Positions 51,808 through 61,235 of a DNA stretch of 64,000 nt are shown piece after piece. This DNA is from JASMTM01 sp964441735. Lineage in GTDB: Bacteria; Thermotogota; Thermotogae; Petrotogales; Kosmotogaceae. The notes beneath the pieces were generated by a model. It saw only the letters and a list, made by a program, of their open reading frames with translations. It did no database searches and was not told the origin of the DNA. Location of the stretch: assembly GCA_964441735.1 (NCBI GenBank), contig CAYTVB010000004.1, positions 17,213-81,212 of the forward strand. Direction: 5' to 3'. Positions within the stretch are counted from its first letter, which is position 1. Each line of letters begins with the position of its first letter. The position numbers were made by a program, and so were the translations under genes.

Positions 51808-53406
51808 TCACAAATCCTTTGCGTAGACTCGAAAATCAATATTGTCAAAGATGCTATCTATCCATTCAAGGGACTTAAGTCTATCCACATCAATGCTGTC
51901 ATTTTCCAGGTCCTTTTTTAATCCTCTAAATCTGTTGAGATGCGTTTTGGTCTTATTCACAGCATATTCCACAGTCGTACCTGTAGTCATTATGAAAGCC
52001 CAATCGCTGGATTGTGCAAGTAACAATTCTCTCGCCATTTGATTGAGGACTCTTTCCTGTAAATCATTTACATTGTAATACTTTTTTGAAAGATCAATCA
52101 TTGTTTCAGCAGCATTGTCAAGATGCCTGTAAATCCATTCATTACTGCCATTTAACCAGACTTCGTTGTAACCATTAGCGCCCCATGTAGAAGCTGCAGG
52201 TGTAACTATCTGAACGCTATTAAGTGTGTCTATGACTTCACGTGGTGTATAAGGGTTCAACTCTTCAGCTTCGTTCATTTCTCTAAATAGCTGTTCAATA
52301 AACAAAGGCCCCTCATACCACCAGTGACCAAAAAGCTCTGCATCAAAAGGAGCTGTAATTACAGGTTCGACACCGTCGAATTCTTCCATCAGTTTTGTAA
52401 CCTGTTCCTTTTTTTTGCTAATAAAATCTTTAGCATGTTCTCTGACTGCATTTAGTGCATCATCTATATCATATAGCTCTTTTGAATTAAGATCGGTCTT
52501 TTTGGAGGTTATTTTATGATACTTTATTCCAGTATTACAGCGCTCACCACTTCCATCAATGTAAGGTGTTATGTAGTCTTCTTCTCTATCAAAACCAATA
52601 TCACGATAAAACTCTCTGTATCTTGAGTCGCCAGGATAACCAACCTCAGCACTCCAGACCTGCTGACTGGATTCGGGATCTCGGGCGAATACAAAAATCC
52701 CTTCTTCAGTCATTACCGGCCTATAAACACCATAAGCCGGAGCTGGATCACCAAACCACAAACCATGCGAATCTACGAAGAAAAAAGAAAGTCCATGTTT
52801 TTTAAGATATTTATCAAGGCCAGGTTCAAAAGCACATTCTGCGAGCCATATGCCATCTGGATTTTTCCCGACATGATTTTTATATGCATTAACACCAACT
52901 TCTATTTGAGCATTGACATTTTGAGGAATCTGCATCATTAAAGGCAAGAAACCATGGGTAGCATTACATGTAATAATTTGTAAATTTCCTTTTTCCTGAA
53001 AATGAGCAAATGCCTTCGTTAAGTCACCATCAACGGCTTTAAAATGCTCCAGTATATCTTCATAATCGTTTTTGTAGTACCTGGCCATTTTATGTTTGAT
53101 CGGGTCTTCATTTTTAGTGCGCTCAACTTCTTTATTGGCAAGCTCAATTAATTTATTCATGTATTCTTCATACTTTCTCTGTAAATCTTTATTGGCGAAC
53201 ATTTCCATAAGCGGGGGGGTTATACTCATAGCCAGTTTAAAATTAATTCCATCCTTTTCCAGACGTTCAAATGCCTTTAAAAGTGGAATATATGTTTCTG
53301 TTATTCCTTCAAATAACCATCGCTCTTCCATAAATTGCGGGAAATCAGGATGATTAATAAATGGGAGATGTGCATGAAGCATTAAAACAAATTTTCCTTT
53401 ATTCAT
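51808..53406 (-). CDS. GH57 family 1,4-alpha-glucan branching enzyme
   Basis: The 532-residue GH57 protein (usual for this subgroup) begins FVLMLHAHLPF, has the catalytic Glu in IWLAECAFEPG and the catalytic Asp in APFDAELFGHWWYEG, and the C-terminal SSDWAFIMTTGTT. These are family motifs of thermophile glycogen branching enzymes. No signal peptide, so cytoplasmic. ATG overlaps the DUF4912 stop as ATGA. Together with the mal operon it suggests alpha-glucan storage from imported maltodextrin. Confidence 0.9.
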   Translation of the reverse strand: MNKGKFVLMLHAHLPFINHPDFPQFMEERWLFEGITETYIPLLKAFERLEKDGINFKLAMSITPPLMEMFANKDLQRKYEEYMNKLIELANKEVERTKNEDPIKHKMARYYKNDYEDILEHFKAVDGDLTKAFAHFQEKGNLQIITCNATHGFLPLMMQIPQNVNAQIEVGVNAYKNHVGKNPDGIWLAECAFEPGLDKYLKKHGLSFFFVDSHGLWFGDPAPAYGVYRPVMTEEGIFVFARDPESSQQVWSAEVGYPGDSRYREFYRDIGFDREEDYITPYIDGSGERCNTGIKYHKITSKKTDLNSKELYDIDDALNAVREHAKDFISKKKEQVTKLMEEFDGVEPVITAPFDAELFGHWWYEGPLFIEQLFREMNEAEELNPYTPREVIDTLNSVQIVTPAASTWGANGYNEVWLNGSNEWIYRHLDNAAETMIDLSKKYYNVNDLQERVLNQMARELLLAQSSDWAFIMTTGTTVEYAVNKTKTHLNRFRGLKKDLENDSIDVDRLKSLEWIDSIFDNIDFRVYAKDL

Positions 53407-54176
53407 AGGAACAACCTCCCGCTTAAGTGCTTCGAAAGTATTTTCAAATATTCTTCTGAAGAAGGATTCCCCTGTACAGGAGAAACCCTGCTAGAACCAA
53501 TAAAAGTTCCTGTAGAACCAGACTTAATGTGAGCCGGGGTTACCCTTCGTTTACTTCTACTAAGATCAGCCCAGGTTTCATGTTTTGAATATTTGGGAAA
53601 ATTTCTGGGGGTTTTAATAACATTTGAAATTACCAATCTTTTAAACCCTTCATAATAGTACCCGATTTCTGCAATATAATTTGCATCAGCGAAATCTACT
53701 TCAAAATACCAGTTTCCAGGATGTGTGTTTATTGAAGCTTCTTTAGTCCTATTCGCATTGTTTCCATCAAAAATTACATTGGTTACATCATGCAATCTAA
53801 GTTTAAGCTCATGTTTTTCTATCTTCTTCTTTGATGCATCAGAGAAATCCCAGTAAACATAGACCCATTTCGGATTTATGGGAAGTAGCACAATTCTATC
53901 TCTGTTATAAACATCGGGCAAATCATATGCTTCAGGTTTTGATCGTATTTTTTTACTTTCTTGCTGTTTCTTCAAAATAGTTTTACTGGAAGGTAGTTCT
54001 TGATTTACTGCCTTTTCCTTCTTTTCTAGTTCTTTTGCATGATTCTTTAAAATCTTCACAATATCACGTTTTTTCATAGTTCTCCTGAGTTTTAGCCCCA
54101 GCGATTTAGCAAGACTTCTTAATTCCTGTATTGTGGGTGAAGATTCCAAAACTTTGAGAATCTTCTTATTTTCCAC
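53403..54176 (-). CDS. DUF4912 protein with N-terminal SAP/Rho-N-like domain
   Basis: Residues about 12-50 (IQELRSLAKSLGLKLRRTMKKRDIVK) resemble a SAP/Rho N-terminal helix-extended-loop-helix fold; a Lys/Gln linker follows, then the DUF4912 beta domain (DRIVLLPINPKWVYVYWDF to about residue 190) and a Ser/Gly-rich tail. Known from genomes where it neighbours alpha-glucan enzymes; function unknown. GTG 54176 follows GGGAGGG. Translationally coupled to the branching enzyme, suggesting a shared task such as carbohydrate binding (inference). Confidence 0.83.
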   Translation of the reverse strand: MENKKILKVLESSPTIQELRSLAKSLGLKLRRTMKKRDIVKILKNHAKELEKKEKAVNQELPSSKTILKKQQESKKIRSKPEAYDLPDVYNRDRIVLLPINPKWVYVYWDFSDASKKKIEKHELKLRLHDVTNVIFDGNNANRTKEASINTHPGNWYFEVDFADANYIAEIGYYYEGFKRLVISNVIKTPRNFPKYSKHETWADLSRSKRRVTPAHIKSGSTGTFIGSSRVSPVQGNPSSEEYLKILSKHLSGRLFL

Positions 54177-54320
54177 CTCTTATCCCTCCCATTTATCTTT
54201 GTTCTAATCATAACATATAAAAATTGGAGTCTACAACCACTGAGACGTAATTAATTATTATAATATCGTTGTTACTCACTTATGCTATTCATTTCTTGTT
54301 CTAATAACAAAATAACGCCT

Positions 54321-55589
54321 TCAGTTATTAGTTTTCCTGGATAATATTTCTCTTATGTAGTCCAGCGCCCTGTCTGATGGAAGATTTTTCTGCTCACCTG
54401 TGTTCATATCCTTTATAGAAAGTTCATCAGATTTTATTTCATTCTCTCCAATTATTATGGATATCGGAGAATTAATACGTGAAGCGTGTTTTAGCTTATT
54501 ACCCACATTTCTGTCAACTACATCCACAAAGACAGAAAAGTCATTTTTTCTTAAATACTCAGCAAGTTTAAAGGATTTTTGCTTTGCCACATTATCTATT
54601 GCAAGTACCGCTATATCAGGTTTTTCTTTACTGGAAGGAGTAATATTCTCTTTTTTCAAAACAAGATTGATCCTGTCCAGTCCTGCAGCAAAACCAACAG
54701 CAGGGACTGATTTTCCTCCAATTTGTTCAATCAAACCATCATATCGACCGCCACCAAGGATTTGATCCTGTCCTCCAAGAACATCTGATCTTATTTCATA
54801 CGCTGTCTTGGTATAATAATCAAGCCCCCTTACAAGGGATTTGTCAATGGCGTACTCAATATCGTTTTCAGTCAATAATTGCGTTAGTTTATTGAAGTGC
54901 TTCGAACATTCGTCACACAGATAATCATGGATTGAAGGAGCATTCTCTGCTATCTTCTTATCTTTGTCGCAATCTAACAATCTGAGTACATTTGTTTCAT
55001 ATCTTTTCTTGCAGTCATCACAAACATTTTCAAGCTTTTCTGAATAATAATCTTTAAGGGCTTTACGATATCCGGGTCTACATTTTTCGCAACCTACTGA
55101 GTTGATAAGTAGCTGTGAGTTACTTATTCTCAACCTTTTTACAAAATTCACAGAAAAATCAATTATTTCAAAATCCGCTTCTGGGTCCTCTGAACCCAGG
55201 GTTTCTATTCCAAATTGATGAAATTGTCTTAAGCGGCCTGCTTGCGGTTTTTCATATCTGAACATAGGTCCCATATAATAAAGTTTTAACGGTGACCCAT
55301 AATTAATAAATCCATTTTCGATGTATGCTCGTGCAATGCTGGCAGTGCCTTCAGGTCTCAATGTAATCGATCTTCCACCTTTATCTTCAAAGGTGTACAT
55401 TTCTTTTTGCACAACATCGGTATATTCACCAACACTTCTTTTAAAAAGCTGTGTTGCCTCAAATATGGGTGTCCTTATCTCCTGAAAAGCATATTTTTTC
55501 GTCAAATCATGGATAATCTCTTCTATGTAATGCCAGTAAGCAATTTCATCCATAAAAATGTCCTGTGTGCCTTTTACCCGTCTAATCAT
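54321..55589 (-). CDS. hisS: Histidyl-tRNA synthetase
   Basis: Class II synthetase of 422 residues. Motif 1 lies in the N-terminal third, motif 2 is LRPEGTASIARAY, the His-specific loops are LVRGLDYYTKTAYE and GGGRYDGLIEQIGG, and an anticodon-binding domain ends the protein. Four Cys between about 178 and 235 (CEKC...CDDC, CDECS) suggest a zinc site in the insertion. ATG overlaps the TrkH stop as ATGA, so it is the last gene of the potassium operon. The stop codon lies inside a weak inverted repeat (54301-54331). Confidence 0.95.
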   Translation of the reverse strand: MIRRVKGTQDIFMDEIAYWHYIEEIIHDLTKKYAFQEIRTPIFEATQLFKRSVGEYTDVVQKEMYTFEDKGGRSITLRPEGTASIARAYIENGFINYGSPLKLYYMGPMFRYEKPQAGRLRQFHQFGIETLGSEDPEADFEIIDFSVNFVKRLRISNSQLLINSVGCEKCRPGYRKALKDYYSEKLENVCDDCKKRYETNVLRLLDCDKDKKIAENAPSIHDYLCDECSKHFNKLTQLLTENDIEYAIDKSLVRGLDYYTKTAYEIRSDVLGGQDQILGGGRYDGLIEQIGGKSVPAVGFAAGLDRINLVLKKENITPSSKEKPDIAVLAIDNVAKQKSFKLAEYLRKNDFSVFVDVVDRNVGNKLKHASRINSPISIIIGENEIKSDELSIKDMNTGEQKNLPSDRALDYIREILSRKTNN

Positions 55590-57094
55590 GATTTTTCGCT
55601 CCTTGACTGTTTTTTTATAGCAAAACGTGCATCCTTTATAATTTTTGTTATACCGAAAATAATGACCATAAATTCAAGCCTGCCCAAAAACATACCTACA
55701 GTTTCTGTCCAGATAAGACCCAGAGGCGCATCGGGTCCTGTTATTCCAACTGAAAGCCCAACTGTACTCAAAGCTGAAGCAAATTCAAAGGAAGCATCGG
55801 CCAATGAGTGACCATACGACGCCACTATTCCGGTACCTACACCAAAGGTTACAAAATAAAGGGTAAAGATTATTAAGATTTCTTTTACAAGAGATGGTTT
55901 TATATATTGTTTCTTTTCGCCCTTCCAGATCTCTGTTTCTACAACAGCATTGCGGGGCAGGAAAAACATCTTTATTTCTATAAAGATAATTTTTAACAGT
56001 GCATACAACCTGAACTGCTTTAAACCACCGGATGTGGAGTCCATATCCCCGCCAAAGATCATTAAAAGAGTAAGCAGGAATAAACCCGTATGAAAGCCTT
56101 TCGAACTCCACCACGAAACGTCAACAGTATTAAAACCTGTACCGGTAAGAGCTGATACTCCTTGAAACAGAGCATGTCTGAATGCTTCACCAATTCCAGA
56201 AAAGATTAAGGAAAACGTTGTTAATAAAAGCAGTGGAGTAAAAATAACCACAATGATTCCCATAAGTTTTGGTTCGCCATTCTTCCAGAAAGCTTTAAAA
56301 TTTCCCTTCCACAATGTATAGTGTATACCAAAACCTGTGCTACCTAGGAACATTAAAACAATTGTGACAATCTCTATGGGTATACTATTAAATCCACCTA
56401 TTGATGTTGAATGGGTTGAAAAACCCCCTGTAGCTAAAGCTGTCAGAGAATGATTGAAAGCATCGAAGGTATTCATTCCCACAATATTGTACGCAATAAA
56501 ACCAGCTATCGCATAACTTAAGTAAATAACAAGTATTCTTCTGACCGAGCTGCGAACATTGGGCACTAAATTATCCATTCGCCCCTCTGCGTGATACAAC
56601 CCAAATCCTCCAGGACCTGCGATTGCTGACATCATTATTATTGCAAAACCTGCACCACCCATGAATTGAAGTATACTTCTCCAGACAAGATAAATTTTTG
56701 GTATGGCATCTTCATTGACCATTGTCAGTCCTGTTGTGGTCCATCCACTGGTTGATTCAAATACCGATTGAGAAAAGTTCAAAATATCACCCAGATAGAA
56801 GGGTAAAGAAGAAAAGAAAATTCCAAAGGCCCATACCAGGACAACAATTATTGCACCTTCCTGAATAGTTAATGCAGTTCCCGGTTTAACCTTAAAGGTT
56901 ACCCTGAATGCAAGTCCAAATAACAGTACTATTATGGCTGTATAAACAAAAGGTAGCATATATGAAAACTGACCTTCTGGATACCAGAAGAAAAATAATA
57001 ACGGTAATGATATTACGATAGGAAAATAAGTAAAAAGCTTGCCTATATAACCAAAAATGACTTTATAGCGTTCCTTCATTGTTAAAAGATACAT
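55586..57094 (-). CDS. trkH: TrkH/KtrB-type potassium uptake channel subunit
   Basis: The 502 residues hold four M1-P-M2 modules with the selectivity-loop glycines STSGWTTTGLT, ALATGGFSTHS, ALTGTGFNTVD and ALSTVGLSVGI; the fourth filter is more degenerate, as usual. Imports K+ under control of a cytoplasmic RCK ring made by the two genes just upstream. ATG follows the TrkA stop directly (TGAATG). Confidence 0.93.
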   Translation of the reverse strand: MYLLTMKERYKVIFGYIGKLFTYFPIVISLPLLFFFWYPEGQFSYMLPFVYTAIIVLLFGLAFRVTFKVKPGTALTIQEGAIIVVLVWAFGIFFSSLPFYLGDILNFSQSVFESTSGWTTTGLTMVNEDAIPKIYLVWRSILQFMGGAGFAIIMMSAIAGPGGFGLYHAEGRMDNLVPNVRSSVRRILVIYLSYAIAGFIAYNIVGMNTFDAFNHSLTALATGGFSTHSTSIGGFNSIPIEIVTIVLMFLGSTGFGIHYTLWKGNFKAFWKNGEPKLMGIIVVIFTPLLLLTTFSLIFSGIGEAFRHALFQGVSALTGTGFNTVDVSWWSSKGFHTGLFLLTLLMIFGGDMDSTSGGLKQFRLYALLKIIFIEIKMFFLPRNAVVETEIWKGEKKQYIKPSLVKEILIIFTLYFVTFGVGTGIVASYGHSLADASFEFASALSTVGLSVGITGPDAPLGLIWTETVGMFLGRLEFMVIIFGITKIIKDARFAIKKQSRSEKS

Positions 57095-57757
57095 TCAAAC
57101 CTCTCCAAGGAGCACAGTAAAGACTGATGATTGGACTGAGGGATTGCTCAGTACTATCAGGGTGTCACCTGACTCTATGCTTGTATCACCACCGGGTATA
57201 ATTACTTCTTCTCTTCGTATTATGGCTCCTATAACGCTATCTTTTGGCAGTTCTAAATCTTTTAACTGTTTAGAAACAGCTGGTGAATCGCTGGACATTT
57301 CAACTCTAAAAACTGAAAGTCGCTCTGAGTTAGGAATTAGATTGGTAATCTGCTCTCTAAAAAGGCTATCTTCAACTGCCCTTGAAAGAATCTCTGTGGG
57401 GCTAACAACAGATGCAACACCTATCTTCCTGAAAACCGCTATATTATCCGGATCATTAACCAGTGCAATCGGGCGATTCAATTTAAAGACTTTCTTAGCC
57501 AGCATACATGCGATCAGATTATCCTGATCATTTGGAGTAAGTGCAACGAACAGATCATCGACTGCAAGTTCAAGCTGTTCAAGAACATGTCTTTTACTAC
57601 CATCACCATTGATTATGGTTGCTTTTCTTAAACGTTTTGCCAGAACTTCACAAAATTCTTCGTCTTTGTCTACTATCGTTATTTGATGGCCCTTATCCTG
57701 AAGTCTTCTTGCTAAGTGATAAGCAAGATTTGTACCGGCTATCAACACTATTCTCAT
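57095..57757 (-). CDS. TrkA-type RCK subunit with C domain and degenerate nucleotide loop
   Basis: The 220 residues comprise a TrkA_N Rossmann domain (1-130) and a TrkA_C ligand domain (about 140-220). The dinucleotide loop GxGxxG is replaced by AGTNLA (residues 7-12), while the acidic end of strand 2 (IVDKD) remains, so nucleotide binding is doubtful. Thermotoga maritima TM1088A/TM1088B form a two-subunit octameric gating ring of just this kind. ATG overlaps the upstream gene's stop as ATGA. Confidence 0.9.
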   Translation of the reverse strand: MRIVLIAGTNLAYHLARRLQDKGHQITIVDKDEEFCEVLAKRLRKATIINGDGSKRHVLEQLELAVDDLFVALTPNDQDNLIACMLAKKVFKLNRPIALVNDPDNIAVFRKIGVASVVSPTEILSRAVEDSLFREQITNLIPNSERLSVFRVEMSSDSPAVSKQLKDLELPKDSVIGAIIRREEVIIPGGDTSIESGDTLIVLSNPSVQSSVFTVLLGEV

Positions 57758-58206
57758 TTGCCATCACTCTCATTAAAGTCGAGTTTTTTTTCGATATTAT
57801 CTACTGCCAGCATTGTCGGACAAATTATTTCAATTCCAAATTCTGAAAAAAGTTCTGTATTATTTGGATCAGTAACCCTGGCAAGCACACGTGGTACATT
57901 GAAGTATTCTTTTGCTACCATTCCTATCATTACGTTGGTATTATCATCTGACGTTAAAACAAGAACAAAATCAGCCATATTAACCTTTGCTGAGTAAAAG
58001 GTTTCAAGCTCAGTAGCATCTCCAGTTATAGTAAAACCTGTAAATTCATAAAAAAGTGATTGAAAGGCTACTTCTTCTCTATCAACTACTACTACACTGT
58101 TACCTGTTCCTGAAAGCCAGTTGGCAATTCTTGAACCCAATCTTCCACAACCGAAAATAACAACGTAATATCCCTTTTTCTTAGCAGTGCCTCTTAATAT
58201 AGGCAT
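57754..58206 (-). CDS. TrkA_N-only RCK subunit
   Basis: A 150-residue protein with the Rossmann motif GCGRLGSRIA, the acidic VVVVDRE, and ITGDATELETF and LTSDDNTN loops, ending without a TrkA_C domain. The nucleotide loop is intact, so this subunit should be the ATP/ADP or NAD(H) sensor of the ring. Eleven bases follow the response regulator stop. See the partner encoded at 57095-57757. Confidence 0.9.
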   Translation of the reverse strand: MPILRGTAKKKGYYVVIFGCGRLGSRIANWLSGTGNSVVVVDREEVAFQSLFYEFTGFTITGDATELETFYSAKVNMADFVLVLTSDDNTNVMIGMVAKEYFNVPRVLARVTDPNNTELFSEFGIEIICPTMLAVDNIEKKLDFNESDGK

Positions 58207-58217
58207 AACATTCTCCC

Positions 58218-58823
58218 CTAATTATTATCCTGTTCTTTTTCAAGTAATTCTCTTGCATCTTTGAAACTTTCATCCAGTGCAATAGCTGCTTTTAAATGTT
58301 TTATTCTTTTTTCCTCATCTGAAACAAGTGATAGTAAATAGTGAGGATATGGACTATCTGGAAAATCCCTTATTAACCTTCTGATTTCTTTAGTAGCTCT
58401 GCTATTCTTTTCATCTTTTAAAAGTTTTTTTATCTGTCTTACCCTTTTCTGCAAACCTTCTTCAGCCCTAACACAGTTCTCAAAGGCTTCAGTCAATTCC
58501 TGTGGAGCAAAGGGTTTGGTAATATAATCACAAACACCTATCAAAAAAGCTTTTCTTATCATTTCGGGTTTATCCAATTCAGTCACAACCACAATAGGAA
58601 AAGAGCACCCAAGCTCTTCGAGGGTTTCTATAAAATCATAACCACTCATTTTGGGCATTTTTAAGTCAAGAAACATCAGGTCAGGGTGTTCTCCCTTTTT
58701 TATACTATCAAGTGCTTCCTCTGATGTAGCAAATGTAACCACATTGTGGCCATCGTTTATCATAATATTTTTGATAAGCCTTCTCACATTTATTTGGGCA
58801 TCTACTATAAATATATTAGCCAT
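58218..58823 (-). CDS. Response-regulator receiver protein with helical C-terminal repeats
   Basis: A receiver domain (1-120) has phosphoacceptor D53 in LMFLDLKMPKMSG, the conserved Thr (VVVTE) and Lys (ITKPF). The usual second acidic residue of the Mg2+ pocket is Ala (IVDAQ, residues 6-10). The C-terminal 80 residues look like TPR-type helices (YPHYLLSLVSDEEKRIKHLKAAIALDE), with no DNA-binding domain. No kinase gene is near. Placed ahead of the potassium genes, it may act by protein contact (inference). Confidence 0.85.
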   Translation of the reverse strand: MANIFIVDAQINVRRLIKNIMINDGHNVVTFATSEEALDSIKKGEHPDLMFLDLKMPKMSGYDFIETLEELGCSFPIVVVTELDKPEMIRKAFLIGVCDYITKPFAPQELTEAFENCVRAEEGLQKRVRQIKKLLKDEKNSRATKEIRRLIRDFPDSPYPHYLLSLVSDEEKRIKHLKAAIALDESFKDARELLEKEQDNN

Positions 58824-58837
58824 AAGATATCCCCCTA

Positions 58838-58866
58838 ATGATACTGCTATAAGTTTTTTTCAACAA
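58838..58866 (-). promoter_or_regulatory. Possible promoter of the response regulator-trk-hisS operon
   Basis: TTGTTG (58861-58866), 17 bases, TATCAT (58838-58843) on the minus strand. Confidence 0.4.
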
Positions 58867-58869
58867 ATA

Positions 58870-59253
58870 TTATGTAAACTGTTTTCTTATTCGCAAATGA
58901 ATTACTAAAGTTATCACACTGCCAATTATAACTGAAAGATTGAAGGAATCAACTGAAAACAGAAGATTTTGTTCCAAATAACCTGATAGCAAGCTACCCA
59001 GAAGAATCAGAAATTTGAATAAACCCAATAATGAAGAGAACATGGTACCTATGAGAAGGTGTGCAGCACTTCTTTGTGGTTTTTCACTGCTTTCCCGAAT
59101 GCCAAAGTAATATATACCTGCACTTACTCCCAGTACAACTCCAAAGATTATATCCTGCTTAACAAAAATAAAACCTGTTAAGGTATTTAAAGACATAAAT
59201 GTATAAACTATGCCCAGTATCCATAACCACAAGTTTATAACACGAGTACTCAT
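58870..59253 (-). CDS. Small membrane protein downstream of feoB
   Basis: The 127 residues contain four hydrophobic helices (about 7-29, 33-51, 65-88, 105-122) with short polar loops. I recognise no domain. The start overlaps the feoB stop as ATGA, so it is translated with the ferrous-iron transporter and may assist it, but nothing in the sequence proves this. Confidence 0.7.
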   Translation of the reverse strand: MSTRVINLWLWILGIVYTFMSLNTLTGFIFVKQDIIFGVVLGVSAGIYYFGIRESSEKPQRSAAHLLIGTMFSSLLGLFKFLILLGSLLSGYLEQNLLFSVDSFNLSVIIGSVITLVIHLRIRKQFT

Positions 59254-61235
59254 GTGAATAATCTCCCTATCATAGATATTATAAGAGCCACTATATAGGC
59301 CAATGAAAAACTATAAACAATGGATAATATAAGATAACGCCATTTCCCAGTCTCATTTTTCAGAACAATGAGTGTTGGTAAACATGGCACATAAAGTAAA
59401 ACAAACATAAGAAATGCCAGAGCCCCAAATTGGGTTAGACCGGATTTCATTAGCTCAACAGCAGCAGCACCTCCAGTCTGTGCGGATAGGGTCAACGTTG
59501 AAAGGGTTGAGACAATTACTTCCTTTGCGGCAATGCCAAAAATTAATGAAGTAACCATTTCCCAGGTGAAGCCTATTGGAGCAAATAATGGTTCTAAAAA
59601 ATGGCCAATTTTAGCAGCAAAACTAGCAGTAATCTTCCCCGGAACAGGATAGTAAGACAGAAACCATATAACTATTGACGCTACCAATATAACGCTACCT
59701 GCTTTTTTCAGAAAATGTTTTCCTCTATTCCATGTATATTGTATAAGTGAGCTAACCTTCGGTGTTCGATATCTTGGAAGCTCCATAATCATAGGTGCTG
59801 GCTTTCCTTTAAATAATAATTTGTTGATAAATATTGATGAAATAGCAGTTATAAAGATGCTGAATAAATAGATTGAAAAAATTACTATACCCGCTCTGGC
59901 TCCAAAAAAGACACCTGCAATCATTATATATACAGGCAATCTTGCGCTACAACTTATAAACGGAGAAACTATGGCTGTGACGATTCTTTCCTGTGGTTCA
60001 CTGATTGATCTTGTAGACATTATCGAAGTAACATTACATCCAAAGCCTAAAAGCAAAGACATAAAGGAACGCCCGCTCAATTTCAGTGTATACATTGCTT
60101 TATCAACAACAAAAGCAGCCCTGGGAAGATAGCCTGATTCTTCGAGTATGCCCATTACCAGAAATAAAATAAAAATATTTGGAACGAAAACAAGGACCGC
60201 TCCAACACCTCCAATTATGCCTTCACTTAACATTTTGGCCAGCCATTCAATGCCAATTAGACCATTAATTAACGAACCGAATGCTCCCAGGCTTTCTTCT
60301 ATCATCAAAGCAAAGGGTTCACCGAAGGTAAACGTTATCTCAAAAACAAGGTACATAAAAGAAAAAAATATTGCCAATCCAAGGTACTTATGAGTAAATA
60401 CGTGATCTATTGCAGTATTCATATCCCATTTTTCTTTTCCTGGCTTTTTATATGATTCTCTCAGAATATATTTAATGTGTTCATATCTAAGCTGTGATAT
60501 TTTGCTTGAAAAGTTATTCTTTAAATCGATACCGGTTAGCCTGCAAATATCTTCATCGCCTTCCAGCACCTTTATTGATAACCATCTACTATCATATTCC
60601 TGAAATTCTTCTTTGTTTCTAAAAATCGAAGAAAGTTCGGTTATTCTATTTTCAATCTCTTTGCTAAACATGTGATGAACATGGGTGATGCCAATATCAT
60701 ACCTAAAAATCCCCTCAATAAAATGATCTATTCCTTCACCGGTATAGGCAGAAATTAAGTGAATGGGAATCCCCAAATGTTCCTTTAATTCTTTAGGATC
60801 AATATAAATATTCTCCTTCTTGGCTTCATCTATGGAATTGATAGCAAGGATCACATCTCCTCGCATCTCAAGAACCTGAAACAGAAGGTACATGCTCCTC
60901 TCCAGATTAACTGCATCTGCAATAACAACGACAATCTCTGGCTCTTCTTCTATTAGATAATCCCTGGTTATCTTTTCATCAAGACTGCTGGCTCCCAGAG
61001 TGTAAGCACCGGGAAGATCGACTACCTTAAAAGATCTGTTATCCTTCTCCAGTTTTCCAACTCTTTTTTCCACTGTCACACCAGGCCAGTTAGCAACATA
61101 TTGCTTCATGCCTGTTAATAGATTAAATACACTCGTCTTACCAACATTTGGATTACCGAGCAGAGCAATTGTTCCCAGTTCATTTTTTCTTTGATTGTTT
61201 AAATGAATAGTTTTTTCTTTATTTCGTTCTTTCAT
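59250..61235 (-). CDS. feoB: Ferrous iron transporter FeoB
   Basis: The cytoplasmic GTPase domain has G1 GNPNVGKTS (near residue 29), G3 DLPGAYTLG and G4 NSID; a guanine-dissociation-inhibitor-like segment follows, then the membrane domain with paired gate halves and the conserved Cys segments GFGCNVTS and SPFISCSARLPVY. The 661 residues are normal for the shorter FeoB class. ATG 61235 is preferred to GTG 61241 by spacing; both overlap the feoA end. Confidence 0.94.
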   Translation of the reverse strand: MKERNKEKTIHLNNQRKNELGTIALLGNPNVGKTSVFNLLTGMKQYVANWPGVTVEKRVGKLEKDNRSFKVVDLPGAYTLGASSLDEKITRDYLIEEEPEIVVVIADAVNLERSMYLLFQVLEMRGDVILAINSIDEAKKENIYIDPKELKEHLGIPIHLISAYTGEGIDHFIEGIFRYDIGITHVHHMFSKEIENRITELSSIFRNKEEFQEYDSRWLSIKVLEGDEDICRLTGIDLKNNFSSKISQLRYEHIKYILRESYKKPGKEKWDMNTAIDHVFTHKYLGLAIFFSFMYLVFEITFTFGEPFALMIEESLGAFGSLINGLIGIEWLAKMLSEGIIGGVGAVLVFVPNIFILFLVMGILEESGYLPRAAFVVDKAMYTLKLSGRSFMSLLLGFGCNVTSIMSTRSISEPQERIVTAIVSPFISCSARLPVYIMIAGVFFGARAGIVIFSIYLFSIFITAISSIFINKLLFKGKPAPMIMELPRYRTPKVSSLIQYTWNRGKHFLKKAGSVILVASIVIWFLSYYPVPGKITASFAAKIGHFLEPLFAPIGFTWEMVTSLIFGIAAKEVIVSTLSTLTLSAQTGGAAAVELMKSGLTQFGALAFLMFVLLYVPCLPTLIVLKNETGKWRYLILSIVYSFSLAYIVALIISMIGRLFT

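Noticed and set aside
54301..54331. Terminator of hisS (CTAATAAC/GTTATTAG inverted repeat)
   Set aside because: AT-rich eight-base arms containing the stop codon, no T run after it on the minus strand; too weak to call.
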